Origin: Clostridiales bacterium
GTDB taxonomy: Bacteria > Bacillota > Clostridia > Christensenellales > CAG-138
Direction: 5' to 3'
Length of the DNA stretch: 22,941 nt
Assembly (NCBI GenBank): GCA_004558525.1
Contig: SFCQ01000024.1
Coordinates: 1-22,941, forward strand
Shown here: positions 15,270 through 22,917 of the stretch, piece by piece
Layout: every line of letters starts with the position of its first letter
Numbering within the stretch: position 1 is the stretch's first letter
Made by a program: the position numbers and the translations under genes
The notes under the pieces: generated by a model
The model's input: only the letters and a program-made list of their open reading frames with translations
What the model was told of the DNA's origin: nothing
Databases searched by the model: none

Positions 15270-15344
15270 GGCTCCCCCTGTTGGACTCGAACCAACGACA
15301 CTGCGGTTAACAGCCGCATGCTCTACCGACTGAGCTAAGGAGGA
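15269..15344 (-). tRNA. tRNA-Asn (anticodon GTT)
   Basis: A 76-nt tRNA with complete cloverleaf. The acceptor TCCTCCT pairs with AGGGGGA (one G-U pair), the D arm contains AGCTCAGTCGGTAGAGC, the anticodon loop is CTGTTAA with anticodon GTT, the T arm contains GGTTCGAGTCC, the discriminator base is G and CCA is encoded. It is a single-gene transcription unit with its own promoter and terminator. Confidence 0.97.
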
Positions 15345-15358
15345 ACGGAACGAGTGTT

Positions 15359-15387
15359 ATTATATAGCAACGTATTCCACTTTGCAA
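15359..15387 (-). promoter_or_regulatory. Promoter of tRNA-Asn
   Basis: TTGCAA (15382-15387) and TATAAT (15359-15364) on the minus strand with a 17-base spacer. The predicted start lies about eight bases before the mature tRNA 5' end. Confidence 0.85.
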
Positions 15388-15430
15388 CCCCTATTTTTGA
15401 TTTTTGATAAAAATATTTTTTGTACGCAAA

Positions 15431-15453
15431 ACCCCGGCCTGTGTTGCCGGGGT
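15431..15453 (-). terminator. Terminator of the yitT-maf operon
   Basis: An 8-bp GC-rich stem (15431-15438 with 15446-15453) with a 7-base loop, followed on the minus strand by TTTTGCG. It lies about 115 bases past the maf stop and just upstream of the tRNA promoter. The intervening 15454-15566 shows nothing else I can support. Confidence 0.75.
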
Positions 15454-15566
15454 CTCGCCGCGCCCATTCGACCGTCCGCTTGTTGCGGCCTGTAAGCGTA
15501 TGATATTCTGTTTTTTTCCTAACTTCAAGGCTTTCGGCAAACAAAGCGTTTTTGTTGCAAAAGCCC

Positions 15567-16148
15567 TTATTTTTCGCCCTGTATCCATCTTGGCAGTATG
15601 CCAAAGCGCCTCAGCGAAGCATACACCTTTGGATTAGGCAGGCCTATAACGGTAAAATAGCATCCCTCTATCCTTTCAACAAACACCGTTGCTGGTCCTT
15701 GTATGCCGTACGCTCCGGCTTTGTCGCGAGGCTCTCCGGTGGCGATATAGCCCATTATCTCGTCCTCATCAAGCTTCTTGAAAGTGACCTCAGCCCTGTC
15801 GCAGAACACATCGCTGCGCCCACCGGCAAGCACGGCAACGCCTGTATATACAGTGTGCGTCCTCCCGCTCAAGAGGGAAAGTATCCTGTGCGCATCCTCA
15901 TCGTCATGCGGCTTGCCAAGTATGCTGCCGTCAAGATAAACTATCGTATCCGAGCCTATGACGCACGCTTCGCCATGATGAGCCGCCACGGCCTCGGCCT
16001 TTATGCGCGCAAGCTCGCAAACATATTTGTCCGGAGCGCAAACGGGTATATTCTCCTCCGCACGGCTGACCTCAACGGAGAAATCGTAGCCCATAAGCTT
16101 GAGCATCTCTTTGCGCCTTGGCGAGGCCGATGCAAGTATAAGTTCCAT
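15567..16148 (-). CDS. maf: Maf nucleotide pyrophosphatase (dTTP/UTP type)
   Basis: A 193-residue house-cleaning enzyme that hydrolyses non-canonical or excess nucleoside triphosphates to monophosphate and pyrophosphate. Seen: SASPRRKE (7-14), EEN near 31, ARIKAEAV (substrate-contact lysine, near 50), GSDTIV near 65, GKP near 78, and the block GEPRDKAGAYGIQG (near 137-150) typical of the YhdE-type dTTP/UTP branch. AGGAGG is five or six bases before the ATG. It starts 21 bases after the yitT stop, so the two form an operon. Maf is also linked to septum control in Bacillus. Confidence 0.93.
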   Translation of the reverse strand: MELILASASPRRKEMLKLMGYDFSVEVSRAEENIPVCAPDKYVCELARIKAEAVAAHHGEACVIGSDTIVYLDGSILGKPHDDEDAHRILSLLSGRTHTVYTGVAVLAGGRSDVFCDRAEVTFKKLDEDEIMGYIATGEPRDKAGAYGIQGPATVFVERIEGCYFTVIGLPNPKVYASLRRFGILPRWIQGEK

Positions 16149-16169
16149 ATTCCCTCCTAAAGCAAAGAG

Positions 16170-17039
16170 TCAATCAACGGGCGGCTGGAAGCCAAGCCCA
16201 TATGCCGTATCGTATGGGCAGAGCAGCACAAGCGCGGATTTGTCTATGCTGTACGTTATTCCCCTTACATGGCATGCCTCGGCCCTTGAGCAGGCGCACA
16301 TCAGTATGCTCCTGTCCGTTCCGGAAAACATGCCTGTAGCCTTTATGCTCGTTACGCCGCGGCCTATGTGCTGCATTATCTCGTTGGATATCTCCTCGCC
16401 CCTGTTTGTAACTATAAACGTTACTTGGCCGGTCATAAAGCCTGCTGTTATCTTGTCTATTATGGTGGTGCTTACGGCGGTCATCACCATGCCCTGCAGC
16501 ACGGCGTCTATCCTTTTGAACACTATTCCACCAAGCAATATTACCATGCCGTCTATACAGATGGATATAGTGCCTATGGAAAGATGCGGGAACTTTTTCC
16601 TAAGGCTAAGTATCAAAAAATCCGTACCGCCCGTAGAGGAGCCGCGCCAATACACAAGCGCAAGCCCTGCACCGCTCAATGCGCCCGCAAATATTGCCGC
16701 CATGAGCGCATCGCCATTATACACCGGCAGCAGTGGAAACACAAAGTCTATTATGAGCGTGCTTATTATCATGGTTTTTATTGACTTGAACAAAAATGTT
16801 TTGCCAAGCGTTTTTATGCAGATGAACAGCACCGGCAGATTCAATACAAGCGTGCATATACCTATCGGCAGCGATGTAAAGTGGTTTATTATTATTGCAA
16901 GGCCGGATATGCCGCCCGGCGCAAACTCTGCGCTTGATGCAAAGCTGTATATACCGGCAGCATAGAGTATACCGCCAATAATATCGTAGAGCAGATCCTT
17001 AGCAAGCTCTTTCAGCTTTAATTTGTGTTCAGCACTCAT
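16170..17039 (-). CDS. YitT-family membrane protein
   Basis: A 289-residue protein with a short charged N-terminus, about five membrane helices in the first 170 residues, and a cytoplasmic C-terminal DUF2179-like domain from about residue 200. Diagnostic stretches are AEFAPGGISGLAIIINHFT, WRGSSTGGTDFLILSL and the ending domain with GVTSIKATGMFSG. The function of YitT proteins is not settled; transport or efflux of small molecules is often suggested. The ATG at 17039 is chosen because GGAGG lies eight bases upstream; the frame continues 149 codons further upstream, but that part runs antisense to rpmB and its promoter and is not coding. Co-transcribed with maf. Confidence 0.9.
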   Translation of the reverse strand: MSAEHKLKLKELAKDLLYDIIGGILYAAGIYSFASSAEFAPGGISGLAIIINHFTSLPIGICTLVLNLPVLFICIKTLGKTFLFKSIKTMIISTLIIDFVFPLLPVYNGDALMAAIFAGALSGAGLALVYWRGSSTGGTDFLILSLRKKFPHLSIGTISICIDGMVILLGGIVFKRIDAVLQGMVMTAVSTTIIDKITAGFMTGQVTFIVTNRGEEISNEIMQHIGRGVTSIKATGMFSGTDRSILMCACSRAEACHVRGITYSIDKSALVLLCPYDTAYGLGFQPPVD

Positions 17040-17112
17040 AAAACGATCCTCCTTCGCCGCGCCGATAAGCTTTGTTTTGGGGCCATTTTGGCCCGCAAAG
17101 CACAACGGCTCG

Positions 17113-17142
17113 ATTGTATCACCATCGTCAAAGGCTTGACAA
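17113..17142 (-). promoter_or_regulatory. Promoter of yitT-maf
   Basis: On the minus strand TTGTCA (17137-17142) and TACAAT (17113-17118) are spaced by 18 bases. Its -35 box overlaps a TTGACA (17136-17141) reading the other way. A short GGGCC/GGCCC hairpin lies in the leader downstream. Confidence 0.65.
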
Positions 17143-17174
17143 GTAGGCAATATGCAAAATAATAATTTTTTTGC

Positions 17175-17203
17175 TTGCAAAAGAATGTATGCCGTGCTAA
17201 AAT
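17175..17203 (+). promoter_or_regulatory. Promoter of rpmB
   Basis: TTGCAA (17175-17180) and TAAAAT (17198-17203) with a 17-base spacer. The rpmB start follows 52 bases later. A second possible -35 (TTGACA at 17136) lacks a good -10. Confidence 0.7.
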
Positions 17204-17255
17204 AGCACTGTTTGAATGAAAACGCTACGCTACCGTCGGTAAGGAGGTGTAATGC

Positions 17256-17447
17256 ATGGGTAAGTACTGCGAAATATGCAAAAAGGGTGTTATGAGCGGC
17301 AATCTGGTAAGCCATTCCAACAGGAAGACCAGGACCGCATGGGCTCCCAACATTCAGACCGTTCACGCGGTGGTAAACGGCACTGTGCGCAAGGTGAATG
17401 TCTGCACTCGCTGCCTTCGTTCCGGCAAGGTTGAGCGCAGCTTCTGA
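17256..17447 (+). CDS. rpmB: 50S ribosomal protein L28, zinc-binding form
   Basis: A 63-residue basic ribosomal protein of the large subunit. It retains all four zinc-ligand cysteines (Cys5, Cys8, Cys50, Cys53), so it is the zinc-dependent C+ type; many bacteria also carry a cysteine-free version for zinc starvation. The core SHSNRKTRTAWAPNIQ is typical of L28. AAGGAGGTG precedes the chosen ATG. It is a short transcription unit with its own promoter and a terminator right after it. Confidence 0.96.
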   Translation: MGKYCEICKKGVMSGNLVSHSNRKTRTAWAPNIQTVHAVVNGTVRKVNVCTRCLRSGKVERSF

Positions 17448-17468
17448 TAATAGCGATTCTGTGCATAT

Positions 17469-17500
17469 GCGCGGCTTTGTTAGCAAGGCTGCGCTTTTTT
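17469..17500 (+). terminator. Terminator of rpmB
   Basis: A 10-bp stem with two G-U pairs (17469-17478 with 17485-17494), 6-base loop, and six T's (17495-17500). It separates rpmB from the next small gene. Confidence 0.85.
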
Positions 17501-17594
17501 AATTAAGCCATATCCATCCATGACAAATTTAGCTTTGCATCTAAACTTAAAACGGGCGCAAGCTATTAGTGGGCAATGTGAAGGAGGCGGCACG

Positions 17595-17741
17595 ATGAAA
17601 TTCAATTACGATGAAAGCTATCTGCCTCTTAAAAAGAACCTGAAGAGCAAGCCTTCACACGCTGAGGCTTCTGGAAAGGACAAGGCCAGGCGTCGTGCCG
17701 GACATGCACGCGCTGAGGCCGATGAGCAAACAGGCATATAG
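17595..17741 (+). CDS. Small basic protein of 48 residues, unknown
   Basis: A 48-residue ORF with a strong AAGGAGG (17581-17587) seven bases before the ATG. The product is soluble, very hydrophilic and rich in Lys, Arg, Ala and Glu: a short aromatic N-terminus (MKFNYDESYLPL) and a basic, probably disordered or helical rest (KDKARRRAGHARAEADEQ). No cysteine and no membrane segment. I do not recognise it. It stands alone between the rpmB terminator and convergent clpB. The Shine-Dalgarno and charged composition favour a real gene; no clear promoter was found. Confidence 0.6.
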   Translation: MKFNYDESYLPLKKNLKSKPSHAEASGKDKARRRAGHARAEADEQTGI

Positions 17742-17794
17742 CCCAAGCTGCCGGATTTGATATTTTGATATACTATCATTAACCGGCAGCAAAG

Positions 17795-17829
17795 TATCGA
17801 AAAAGTGGCGAATAGCCACTTTTTCGATA
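17795..17829. repeat. Hairpin-only copy of the dispersed repeat (copy 3)
   Basis: A perfect 15-bp stem, TATCGAAAAAGTGGC (17795-17809) with its complement (17815-17829), and a 5-base loop GAATA. The stem is the first hairpin of the repeat at 9091 and 10450. The remaining hairpins are absent. It lies between convergent genes and could help end transcription from both sides. Confidence 0.8.
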
Positions 17830-17835
17830 TTCTCA

Positions 17836-17860
17836 GGAGCCATGCATTAAGCCTGGCTCC
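17836..17860 (-). terminator. Hairpin after clpB
   Basis: GGAGCCA (17836-17842) pairs with TGGCTCC (17854-17860) around an 11-base loop, starting about 14 bases past the clpB stop. No U-run follows on the minus strand, so it may act together with the neighbouring 15-bp repeat hairpin. Confidence 0.4.
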
Positions 17861-17873
17861 GACAATCCTGTTT

Positions 17874-20465
17874 TTACTTCACGACAAGCTTGCCGTTTAC
17901 GCAATCCACGGTATACACCGTGCCCGGCTCTGGATCGGTCTCGATTATCTTGCGGGCAAGCAGCGTCTCAAGCTTGGACTGCAACAGCCTCTTGAGCGGC
18001 CTTGCACCGTAATGCGGATCGTAGCCGGCATCGGCAATATAATGCTTTGCGGCGTCCGTAAGCACAACGTCCAGCCGGCGCTCGGCAAGGCGCTTGCGTA
18101 TATCCTTGAGCATAAGCTCTGTAATGGCAAATATCTCCTGCTTATCAAGCGGCTTATAGAACACTATATCGTCTATCCTGTTGAGGAACTCGGGGCGGAA
18201 GCTCTGTTTGAGCAGATTGCTGACCTGCTTCTTGGCTTCGTCCGTTATCTTGCCGTCAACTATGCCCTCCAGTATATACTGGCTGCCAAGGTTGCTGGTC
18301 ATTACTATAACGGTGTTCTTAAAGTCCACCGTGCGGCCCTGCGAATCGGTCATACGGCCATCGTCAAGCACCTGCAAAAGCACGTTGAACACGTCCGGAT
18401 GAGCCTTTTCTATTTCATCGAACAGCACCACGCAGTAAGGCTTCCTGCGCACAGCCTCGGTAAGCTGGCCGCCCTCGTCATAACCAACATAGCCCGGAGG
18501 TGCGCCTATCAGACGGGCGACGGAGTATTTCTCCATATATTCGCTCATATCTATGCGCACCATGTTGTTTTCATCGTCAAACAGCGCCTCGGCAAGGGCT
18601 TTGGCAAGCTCCGTCTTGCCTACGCCCGTGGGGCCAAGGAAAAGGAAGCTGCCTATAGGCTTTGACGGGTCCTTAAGGCCTGCCCTTGTGCGCAGTATGG
18701 CGTTGGACACCGTGGTAACGGCTTCGTCCTGGCCTATAACGCGCTGATGCAGAATGTCCTCAAGCCTTAAAAGCTTCTCCCTTTCGCCCTCCATAAGCCT
18801 TGAAACCGGTATGCCGGTCCAACGGCCTACTATGCGGGCTATCTCATCCTCCGTCACCCTGTCCCTGAGCAGGCCGCTCGCCTTGCGCTCCTCCATCTCC
18901 TTTTCGGCATGCTCAAGCTCTTCCTTAAGCTTGGGGAGCTTGCCGTATTTCAGCTCCGCAGCCTTGTTAAGGTCGTAGTCTCGCTCGGCGCGCTCCATCT
19001 GGGCGTTAAGCTCCTCTATCTCGCCGCGGATGCGCTGCACGTTCTTTATGGAGTCCTTCTCCTTTTCCCACTTGGCCTTCAGCTTGTTGAACTGCTCGCG
19101 GTCATCGGCAATGATCTTCTGTATCTCTTTAAGATGCTCCTCGCTGAGCTTGTCGGATTCCTTTTTAAGTGCAGCTTCCTCTATTTCAAGCTGCATAATC
19201 TTTCTTGAAAGCTCGTCAAGCTCCGTAGGCATGGAGTCCATCTCTGTCCTTATAAGCGCGCAGGCCTCGTCAACAAGGTCTATGGCCTTATCGGGAAGGA
19301 ACCTGTCGCTTATATATCTATGCGAAAGCGTAGCCGCCGCTATAAGGGCGCTGTCGTTTATCTTAACGCCATGATACACCTCATACCTTTCCTTAAGCCC
19401 GCGCAGTATGGATATGGTGTCCTCAACGCTCGGCTCCTCTACCATAACGGGCTGGAATCTTCTTGAAAGCGCGGCGTCCTTTTCTATGTATTTGCGGTAT
19501 TCGTCAAGCGTGGTAGCGCCTATGCAATGCAGCTCGCCTCGCGCAAGCATCGGCTTGAGCAGATTGCCCGCGTCCATGCTGCCTTCGGTCTTGCCTGCGC
19601 CCACTATGGTATGCAGCTCGTCGATGAAGAGTATTATGCCGCCCTCGCTGCGCTTAACCTCCGCAAGCACGGCCTTGAGCCTTTCCTCAAACTCGCCGCG
19701 GAACTTGGCGCCCGCTATAAGCGCGCCCATGTCAAGCGAAAATATCTTCCTGTCCTTAAGGTTAGCCGGCACGTCGCCGCGCACTATGCGCTGCGCAAGC
19801 CCTTCCGCAATGGCGGTCTTGCCTACGCCAGGCTCGCCTATAAGCACGGGGTTGTTCTTTGTCTTTCTTGAAAGTATCCTTATAACGTTCCTGACCTCGT
19901 CATCGCGGCCGATGACAGGATCGAGCTTCTGCCTGCGGGCAAGCTCAACAAGGTCCTGAGCGTATTTGTTCAGCGCGTCATATGTCCCCTCCGGATTGTC
20001 GGTGGTGACCCTCGCGCCGCCGCGGATCTGCTCAAGCGCCTTAAGAAAATCATTCTTGTTTACATTGAAGCGGTTGAATATGTCCCGCATGGCATGGTTC
20101 GGCATTTCCATTATGCCAAGGAACAGATGCTCAACGGACACATAATCGTCCTTCATATGTATGGCCGTCTCCTCAGCCTTGTTCAGGGCCTTGTCAAGCT
20201 CCTGTGTAACGTATATCCTGTCAACTTCGCGGCCTGAACCCGTTACCTGCGGCAGCTTTGCTATAGCCGCGCCCACAGCGCCGGCAAAGCCATCTGCATC
20301 GGCGCCCATGCGCTCAAGAAGGCTCTTTATAAGCGAATCCTCCTGCCCAAGAAGAGCGGCTGCAAGGTGCTCCTGATCTACCTGCTGGTTATTATGTGAA
20401 ACGGCTATGCTCTGAGCGGACTGAACCGCTTCAAGCGACCTTTGAGTAAGCTTGTTCACGTTCAT
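17874..20465 (-). CDS. clpB: ATP-dependent disaggregase ClpB
   Basis: A full-length 863-residue Hsp100 chaperone that pulls proteins out of aggregates together with DnaK. Domains in order: two Clp N repeats (1-150), first AAA+ module with GEPGVGKT (near 205) and FIDELH, the ClpB-specific coiled-coil middle domain (about 400-530, rich in Glu/Lys/Leu), second AAA+ module with GPTGVGKTE (near 600) and VVLFDEIEKAH, and a C-terminal D2-small domain. The middle domain and the lack of a ClpP-binding loop separate it from ClpA/ClpC. AGGAGG lies eight bases before the ATG. No CIRCE or CtsR operator is visible upstream. It is a single-gene unit. Confidence 0.97.
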   Translation of the reverse strand: MNVNKLTQRSLEAVQSAQSIAVSHNNQQVDQEHLAAALLGQEDSLIKSLLERMGADADGFAGAVGAAIAKLPQVTGSGREVDRIYVTQELDKALNKAEETAIHMKDDYVSVEHLFLGIMEMPNHAMRDIFNRFNVNKNDFLKALEQIRGGARVTTDNPEGTYDALNKYAQDLVELARRQKLDPVIGRDDEVRNVIRILSRKTKNNPVLIGEPGVGKTAIAEGLAQRIVRGDVPANLKDRKIFSLDMGALIAGAKFRGEFEERLKAVLAEVKRSEGGIILFIDELHTIVGAGKTEGSMDAGNLLKPMLARGELHCIGATTLDEYRKYIEKDAALSRRFQPVMVEEPSVEDTISILRGLKERYEVYHGVKINDSALIAAATLSHRYISDRFLPDKAIDLVDEACALIRTEMDSMPTELDELSRKIMQLEIEEAALKKESDKLSEEHLKEIQKIIADDREQFNKLKAKWEKEKDSIKNVQRIRGEIEELNAQMERAERDYDLNKAAELKYGKLPKLKEELEHAEKEMEERKASGLLRDRVTEDEIARIVGRWTGIPVSRLMEGEREKLLRLEDILHQRVIGQDEAVTTVSNAILRTRAGLKDPSKPIGSFLFLGPTGVGKTELAKALAEALFDDENNMVRIDMSEYMEKYSVARLIGAPPGYVGYDEGGQLTEAVRRKPYCVVLFDEIEKAHPDVFNVLLQVLDDGRMTDSQGRTVDFKNTVIVMTSNLGSQYILEGIVDGKITDEAKKQVSNLLKQSFRPEFLNRIDDIVFYKPLDKQEIFAITELMLKDIRKRLAERRLDVVLTDAAKHYIADAGYDPHYGARPLKRLLQSKLETLLARKIIETDPEPGTVYTVDCVNGKLVVK

Positions 20466-20515
20466 AGAAGTTACCTCCTGTGCAAGAACTATTGTTCCCT
20501 TTTATTTACGTTTCT

Positions 20516-20543
20516 ATTATAGTCTTCCCTCAAAAATAAGCAA
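20516..20543 (-). promoter_or_regulatory. Promoter of clpB
   Basis: On the minus strand TTGCTT (20538-20543) and TATAAT (20516-20521) with a 16-base spacer. I looked for CIRCE (TTAGCACTC inverted repeat) and CtsR heptad repeats around it and saw neither, so heat control by those two regulators is not supported. Confidence 0.65.
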
Positions 20544-20662
20544 CGTCGTCATTGTTATGCTAATTTGAAATAATTGTGAAGCGGAAAAAAGCGGCACGGT
20601 TTTTTACTGCTTATTCTAACTTTTTTCCGACAAAGCTAAAAAACATTTAGCCCGTTTGCCTA

Positions 20663-20691
20663 TTGAATAAAAGGCGGATTTAGACGATAAT
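20663..20691 (+). promoter_or_regulatory. Promoter of xpt-guaA
   Basis: TTGAAT (20663-20668) and GATAAT (20686-20691) with a 17-base spacer, 45 bases before the xpt start. The transcribed leader is too short for a purine riboswitch. Confidence 0.55.
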
Positions 20692-20735
20692 TGAAGCAAG
20701 TTTTTTGATTACTTTTGATAGGAGATATACTCATC

Positions 20736-21314
20736 ATGAATGTACTTCAAGAGCGCATCAAGAAAGAGGGCAAGGTTCTGCCCGGCAACATCATCAAGGT
20801 CGACGGATTTTTGAACCACCGCGTAGACGTTAAGCTGATGCGGGAAATGGCTAAAGAATTTGGTCGGCTTTTTGATTTGAGCGGAATAACCGCGGTTGTA
20901 ACAGTCGAGGCGAGCGGCATAGCGCTTGCCACCATATGTGCCGAGGAGTTCGGCGTGCCTATGATATTCGCAAAAAAGGCCAAAAGCGACAACATTGAGG
21001 GCGGCCTTTACAGAAGCGAGATATTCTCCTATACTTATAGGAAGAAAGTGACGCTGATAATGAGCAAGCAATGGCTCGGGCCGGCCGACAAGGTGCTTAT
21101 TATCGACGACTTCCTTGCCAATGGCGAGGCTCTGCATGGGCTTGTTGACATAATTGAGCAGGCCGGCGCTCAGCTTATAGGCGTGGGCGTTGCCGTTGAA
21201 AAGGGCTTCCAGCCAGGCGGGGCAAGGCTCAGGAGCGAGGGCGTGAACCTCCACTCGCTTGCAATAATAGAAAGGGCCGATGAAAACGGCATAGTATTCC
21301 GTAACAAGGAGTAA
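20736..21314 (+). CDS. xpt: Xanthine phosphoribosyltransferase
   Basis: A 192-residue purine salvage enzyme making XMP from xanthine and PRPP. The N-terminus (MNVLQERIKKEGKVLPGNIIKVD) aligns with Bacillus Xpt, the DGFLNHRVD block is conserved, and the PRPP-binding motif is VLIIDDFLANG (110-120). Length fits the family. The ATG at 20736 is chosen over an earlier in-frame codon because AGGAG lies ten bases upstream and the family N-terminus begins here. guaA follows after three bases, so XMP from salvage can go directly to GMP. Confidence 0.95.
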   Translation: MNVLQERIKKEGKVLPGNIIKVDGFLNHRVDVKLMREMAKEFGRLFDLSGITAVVTVEASGIALATICAEEFGVPMIFAKKAKSDNIEGGLYRSEIFSYTYRKKVTLIMSKQWLGPADKVLIIDDFLANGEALHGLVDIIEQAGAQLIGVGVAVEKGFQPGGARLRSEGVNLHSLAIIERADENGIVFRNKE

Positions 21315-21317
21315 TTG

Positions 21318-22850
21318 ATGGAAAAGATCATTGTTGTGGACTTTGGCGGCCAGTATAACCAGCTTATCGCGCGCAGGGTGCGCGATTGCGGCGTATACTG
21401 CGAGATAGTTCCCCATACTATCGGCATCAGGCAGCTTAAGGCAATGGAACCTTGCGGGCTTATATTCACAGGCGGCCCAAACAGCGTATACGATGAAGCA
21501 TCGCCTCACATATCAGGCGATATATTCTCGCTCAACGTGCCTATACTCGGAATATGCTACGGCTGCCAGCTTTTGGCATATATGCTTGGCGGCAAGGTAT
21601 CGCCGGCAGAAAAGGCCTCCGCAAGGGAATACGGCAGGACGGATACGAGCTACCTTCCCGGCTCCGCGTTGTTTGACGCAGGCAGCGGCATAACCTGGAT
21701 GAGCCACGGCGACTATATAGCCGTCCCTCCGCAGGGCTTCAACATAACCGCCACCACCGCCGCGTGTCCCGTTGCAGCTATGGAATGTAAGGAAAAGCGG
21801 CTTTACGGCGTGCAGTTCCATCTTGAGGTCAACCATACCCAAGGCGGTATAGACATGCTCAAGCGCTTCCTTTTTGATGTATGCGGCTGTAAAGGCACAT
21901 GGAAGATGGATAGCTTTATAGACACTACCGTTGCCGAACTCAGAGAAACAATAGGCAGCAATGGCGTTGTGCTTGGCTTAAGCGGCGGAGTCGATTCCTC
22001 CGTTGCAGCGGCTCTGCTTTCAAAGGCAGTCGGCAAGCAGCTCACATGCGTTTTTGTCGATCAGGGCCTTATGCGCAAAGACGAAGGCGACATGGTGGAA
22101 AGCACATTCACCGGATTATTTGACATGAACTTTGTGCGCATAAACTGCCAGCAGCATTTCTATGATCGCCTAAAGGGCGTAAGCGACCCCGAGCAGAAGC
22201 GCAAGATAATAGGCGCCGAGTTTTACAGGGTGTTTTGGGACAGGATACGCCAAAGCTATGGCGACGGTTTTTTTGCCCAAGGCACCATTTATCCAGACCG
22301 CATAGAGAGCGGAAAGGGCAGCGCCGCAGTGATAAAGACGCATCACAACCAGGTGAAGCAGCCCGATGACATAAAGTTCTTAGGCACCATAGAGCCGCTC
22401 AAGGATCTTTTCAAGGACGAGGTCAGGCGCGTTGGCGAGATGCTCGGCCTGCCGCATGAGCTTGTATGGAGGCAGCCCTTCCCCGGCCCCGGCCTTGGCG
22501 TGCGCATTATAGGCGAAATAACGCCGGAAAGGGTGCATATACTTCAGGAGGCGGACGCCGTGCTTCGCGATGAGATGGAGAAATGCGGTTACGACAAGGA
22601 AATGAGCCAGTTTTTCGCCGTGCTTCCGGGCGTAAAGACCGTTGGCGTGATGGGCGACGGGCGCACATATGACGAGCTTATCGCAATACGCGCCGTGACC
22701 ACCGTTGACTTCATGACGGCAGACTGGGCGCACATACCCTACGATATACTCGGCCGCGTCTCCAACCGCATAATAAACGAGGTCCCTCACGTCAACCGCG
22801 TGGTCTATGACATCACCTCCAAACCACCAGGAACGGTGGAGTGGGAATAA
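21318..22850 (+). CDS. guaA: GMP synthase (glutamine-hydrolysing)
   Basis: A 510-residue enzyme converting XMP, ATP and glutamine to GMP. The N-terminal class I glutaminase has Cys80 in GICYG and His168/Glu170 in QFHLEVNHT (the usual proline after His is leucine). The ATP-pyrophosphatase domain has SGGVDSS (222-228), and the C-terminal dimerisation domain ends TSKPPGTVEWE. The usual SHHNVGGLP loop reads THHNQVKQPDD here. The ATG at 21318 has AAGGAG six bases upstream inside the end of xpt; the in-frame TTG one codon before is unlikely. Translationally coupled to xpt. Confidence 0.96.
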   Translation: MEKIIVVDFGGQYNQLIARRVRDCGVYCEIVPHTIGIRQLKAMEPCGLIFTGGPNSVYDEASPHISGDIFSLNVPILGICYGCQLLAYMLGGKVSPAEKASAREYGRTDTSYLPGSALFDAGSGITWMSHGDYIAVPPQGFNITATTAACPVAAMECKEKRLYGVQFHLEVNHTQGGIDMLKRFLFDVCGCKGTWKMDSFIDTTVAELRETIGSNGVVLGLSGGVDSSVAAALLSKAVGKQLTCVFVDQGLMRKDEGDMVESTFTGLFDMNFVRINCQQHFYDRLKGVSDPEQKRKIIGAEFYRVFWDRIRQSYGDGFFAQGTIYPDRIESGKGSAAVIKTHHNQVKQPDDIKFLGTIEPLKDLFKDEVRRVGEMLGLPHELVWRQPFPGPGLGVRIIGEITPERVHILQEADAVLRDEMEKCGYDKEMSQFFAVLPGVKTVGVMGDGRTYDELIAIRAVTTVDFMTADWAHIPYDILGRVSNRIINEVPHVNRVVYDITSKPPGTVEWE

Positions 22851-22869
22851 ATATTTAGTGTTTTTATGA

Positions 22870-22917
22870 ATCCTGAAAAGCGTTGGTAATACAGCGTTTT
22901 TCAGGATTTTTCTTTTT
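22870..22917 (+). terminator. Terminator of xpt-guaA
   Basis: CCTGAAAA (near 22872) pairs with TTTTCAGG (near 22904), with an inner GCG/CGC part and a ~10-base loop, followed by ATTTTTCTTTTTT on the plus strand. Confidence 0.85.

Noticed and set aside
15335..15604. Minus-strand open frame between maf and the tRNA
   Set aside because: It overlaps the maf 3' end, the operon terminator and the tRNA promoter, and has no Shine-Dalgarno or homology I can recognise.
17040..17486. 149-codon N-terminal extension of YitT
   Set aside because: It would overlap rpmB on the other strand and both promoters. The downstream ATG has GGAGG at the right distance and fits the family start.
20466..20735. CIRCE or CtsR heat-shock operator upstream of clpB
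   Set aside because: No TTAGCACTC inverted repeat and no GGTCAAA heptad pair were found.
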